Part shown: positions 38,810-39,195 of the stretch, in pieces
Numbering within the stretch: the stretch's first letter is position 1
Layout of the letters: every line of letters starts with the position of its first letter
The notes under the pieces: model-generated
Seen by the model: only the letters and a program-made list of their open reading frames with translations
Told to the model about the DNA's origin: nothing
The model's database searches: none
Position numbers and translations under genes: made by a program
Virus record (IMG/VR): IMGVR_UViG_3300049473_000032
Span: 1-39,195 of that record
DNA: 39,195 nt
Source: a virus
Strand: one strand, 5' to 3'

Positions 38810-39195
38810 TCAATTGCTAAGCTCCCTCGCCTTGGCGATGGCCGTCCGCGCCTTGCTCGCCTTTTCCGCGACCCATTTGTTCCATGCCTCCGCGCGAGCC
38901 TCGTCATCAGCTCCAGCCATGGGAAACGCGTATCTGCCAGGCGCAATAAGTCCGGTCTCACGCCAGAACGCGGCCGACGCCCGGCCGTATGCCGCCGCAT
39001 CGCTTTCACCAGGCAGCCGGAAGAATAGGGTCAGCCCTTCGAGCGCTTCCAGCAGATCTGGGGAGGCAACAATCAGGCTGGCGTTTGCCCCATCATCCAA
39101 TCCTGCTGGGTCGAATGACCCAAACCGCGTAAGCAGAATCCATGTCCCGTCACCAGAAACAAGCTCTATTTCTCCGCCGCAATCTTTCCAAGACC
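38810..39195 (-). CDS. Conserved phage protein with 'ASPDLLEALE' motif (5' partial)
   Basis: The frame is open through the right edge, so the start lies outside; residues at the edge read SWKDCGGEIELVSGDG. LDDGANASLIVASPDLLEAL is the end-motif of a widespread phage family ('NARLIAAAPDLLEAL'), normally close to the C-terminus. Here some 75 more residues follow (AFWRETGLIAPGRYAFPMAG, EARAEAWNKWVAEKASKART), perhaps a fused helical tail. First visible gene of the minus-strand operon. Confidence 0.65.
   Translation of the reverse strand, partial: SWKDCGGEIELVSGDGTWILLTRFGSFDPAGLDDGANASLIVASPDLLEALEGLTLFFRLPGESDAAAYGRASAAFWRETGLIAPGRYAFPMAGADDEARAEAWNKWVAEKASKARTAIAKARELSN

Overview
The window is the structural and middle/late part of a tailed, siphovirus-type bacteriophage or prophage with GC-rich DNA (by eye about 60% G+C). 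Densely packed, translationally coupled (ATGA/GTGA/TGATG) genes run on the + strand from the left edge to 35.35 kb, followed by a minus-strand block of small genes to the right edge. The families seen (DUF1064, DUF1367, GH108 endolysin, 3TM holin, MuF head protein, P22-type coat) are typical of phages of Pseudomonadota and relatives. The host cannot be named. No integrase, repressor or replication gene is visible. The genes at both edges are cut and diverge away from whatever lies outside, so an early/lysogeny region is probably missing rather than absent.

Layout: (1) 1-7.6 kb, early/middle operon: IS110-type transposase C-terminal protein, many small unknowns, a shrunken PP-loop (PAPS-reductase-like) protein, an AP2-like/HTH DNA-binding protein, dUTPase, DUF1367, two PD-(D/E)XK-type nucleases (one is DUF1064) and a Dam-type adenine methylase with an internal 42-bp tandem repeat. 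A gap at 5.2-5.5 kb holds a 110-nt tRNA-like element. (2) 7.6-8.7 kb, late switch: a sigma-region-4/antiterminator-like gene whose stop codon overlaps a near-consensus promoter (TTGACT-17-TATAAA). About 50 nt after the predicted start lies an 18-bp-stem terminator, the lambda Q-pR'-tR' arrangement. A minus-strand single gene with its own promoter lies opposite the late transcript and shares this terminator. (3) 8.7-10.3 kb, lysis: GH108 endolysin, 3TM holin, and three small membrane proteins. (4) 10.3-18.6 kb, packaging and head: an HslV-like Ntn protease, small and large terminase, portal, a MuF head protein fused through an (Ala-Ala-Pro)n linker to a GNAT-like C-terminal domain, a small coupled ORF, two tandem terminators, a leader with four GGAA-tetraloop hairpins, scaffold and P22-type coat. 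(5) 18.6-35.3 kb, connector and tail: head-tail adaptors, tail terminator, tail tube, tail chaperone, a 1432-residue tape measure (about 215 nm tail at 0.15 nm per residue), a tail hub apparently interrupted by a large adhesin-like insertion, a repeat-built fibre and an Ig/lectin-like tip protein. (6) 35.37-39.2 kb, minus-strand accessory operon of small, mostly unknown proteins including two pairs of tandem paralogues.

The parts that best reward a second look are the MuF-GNAT fusion with its coupled small ORF, the Q-like switch and the antisense gene under it, the HslV-like protease beside the terminase, the tRNA-like element, and the hairpin-studded scaffold leader. Hairpins or terminators occur at several head/tail gene boundaries (16.1, 18.25, 21.4 kb), suggesting that relative amounts of coat, chaperone and tape measure are set by transcript structure.
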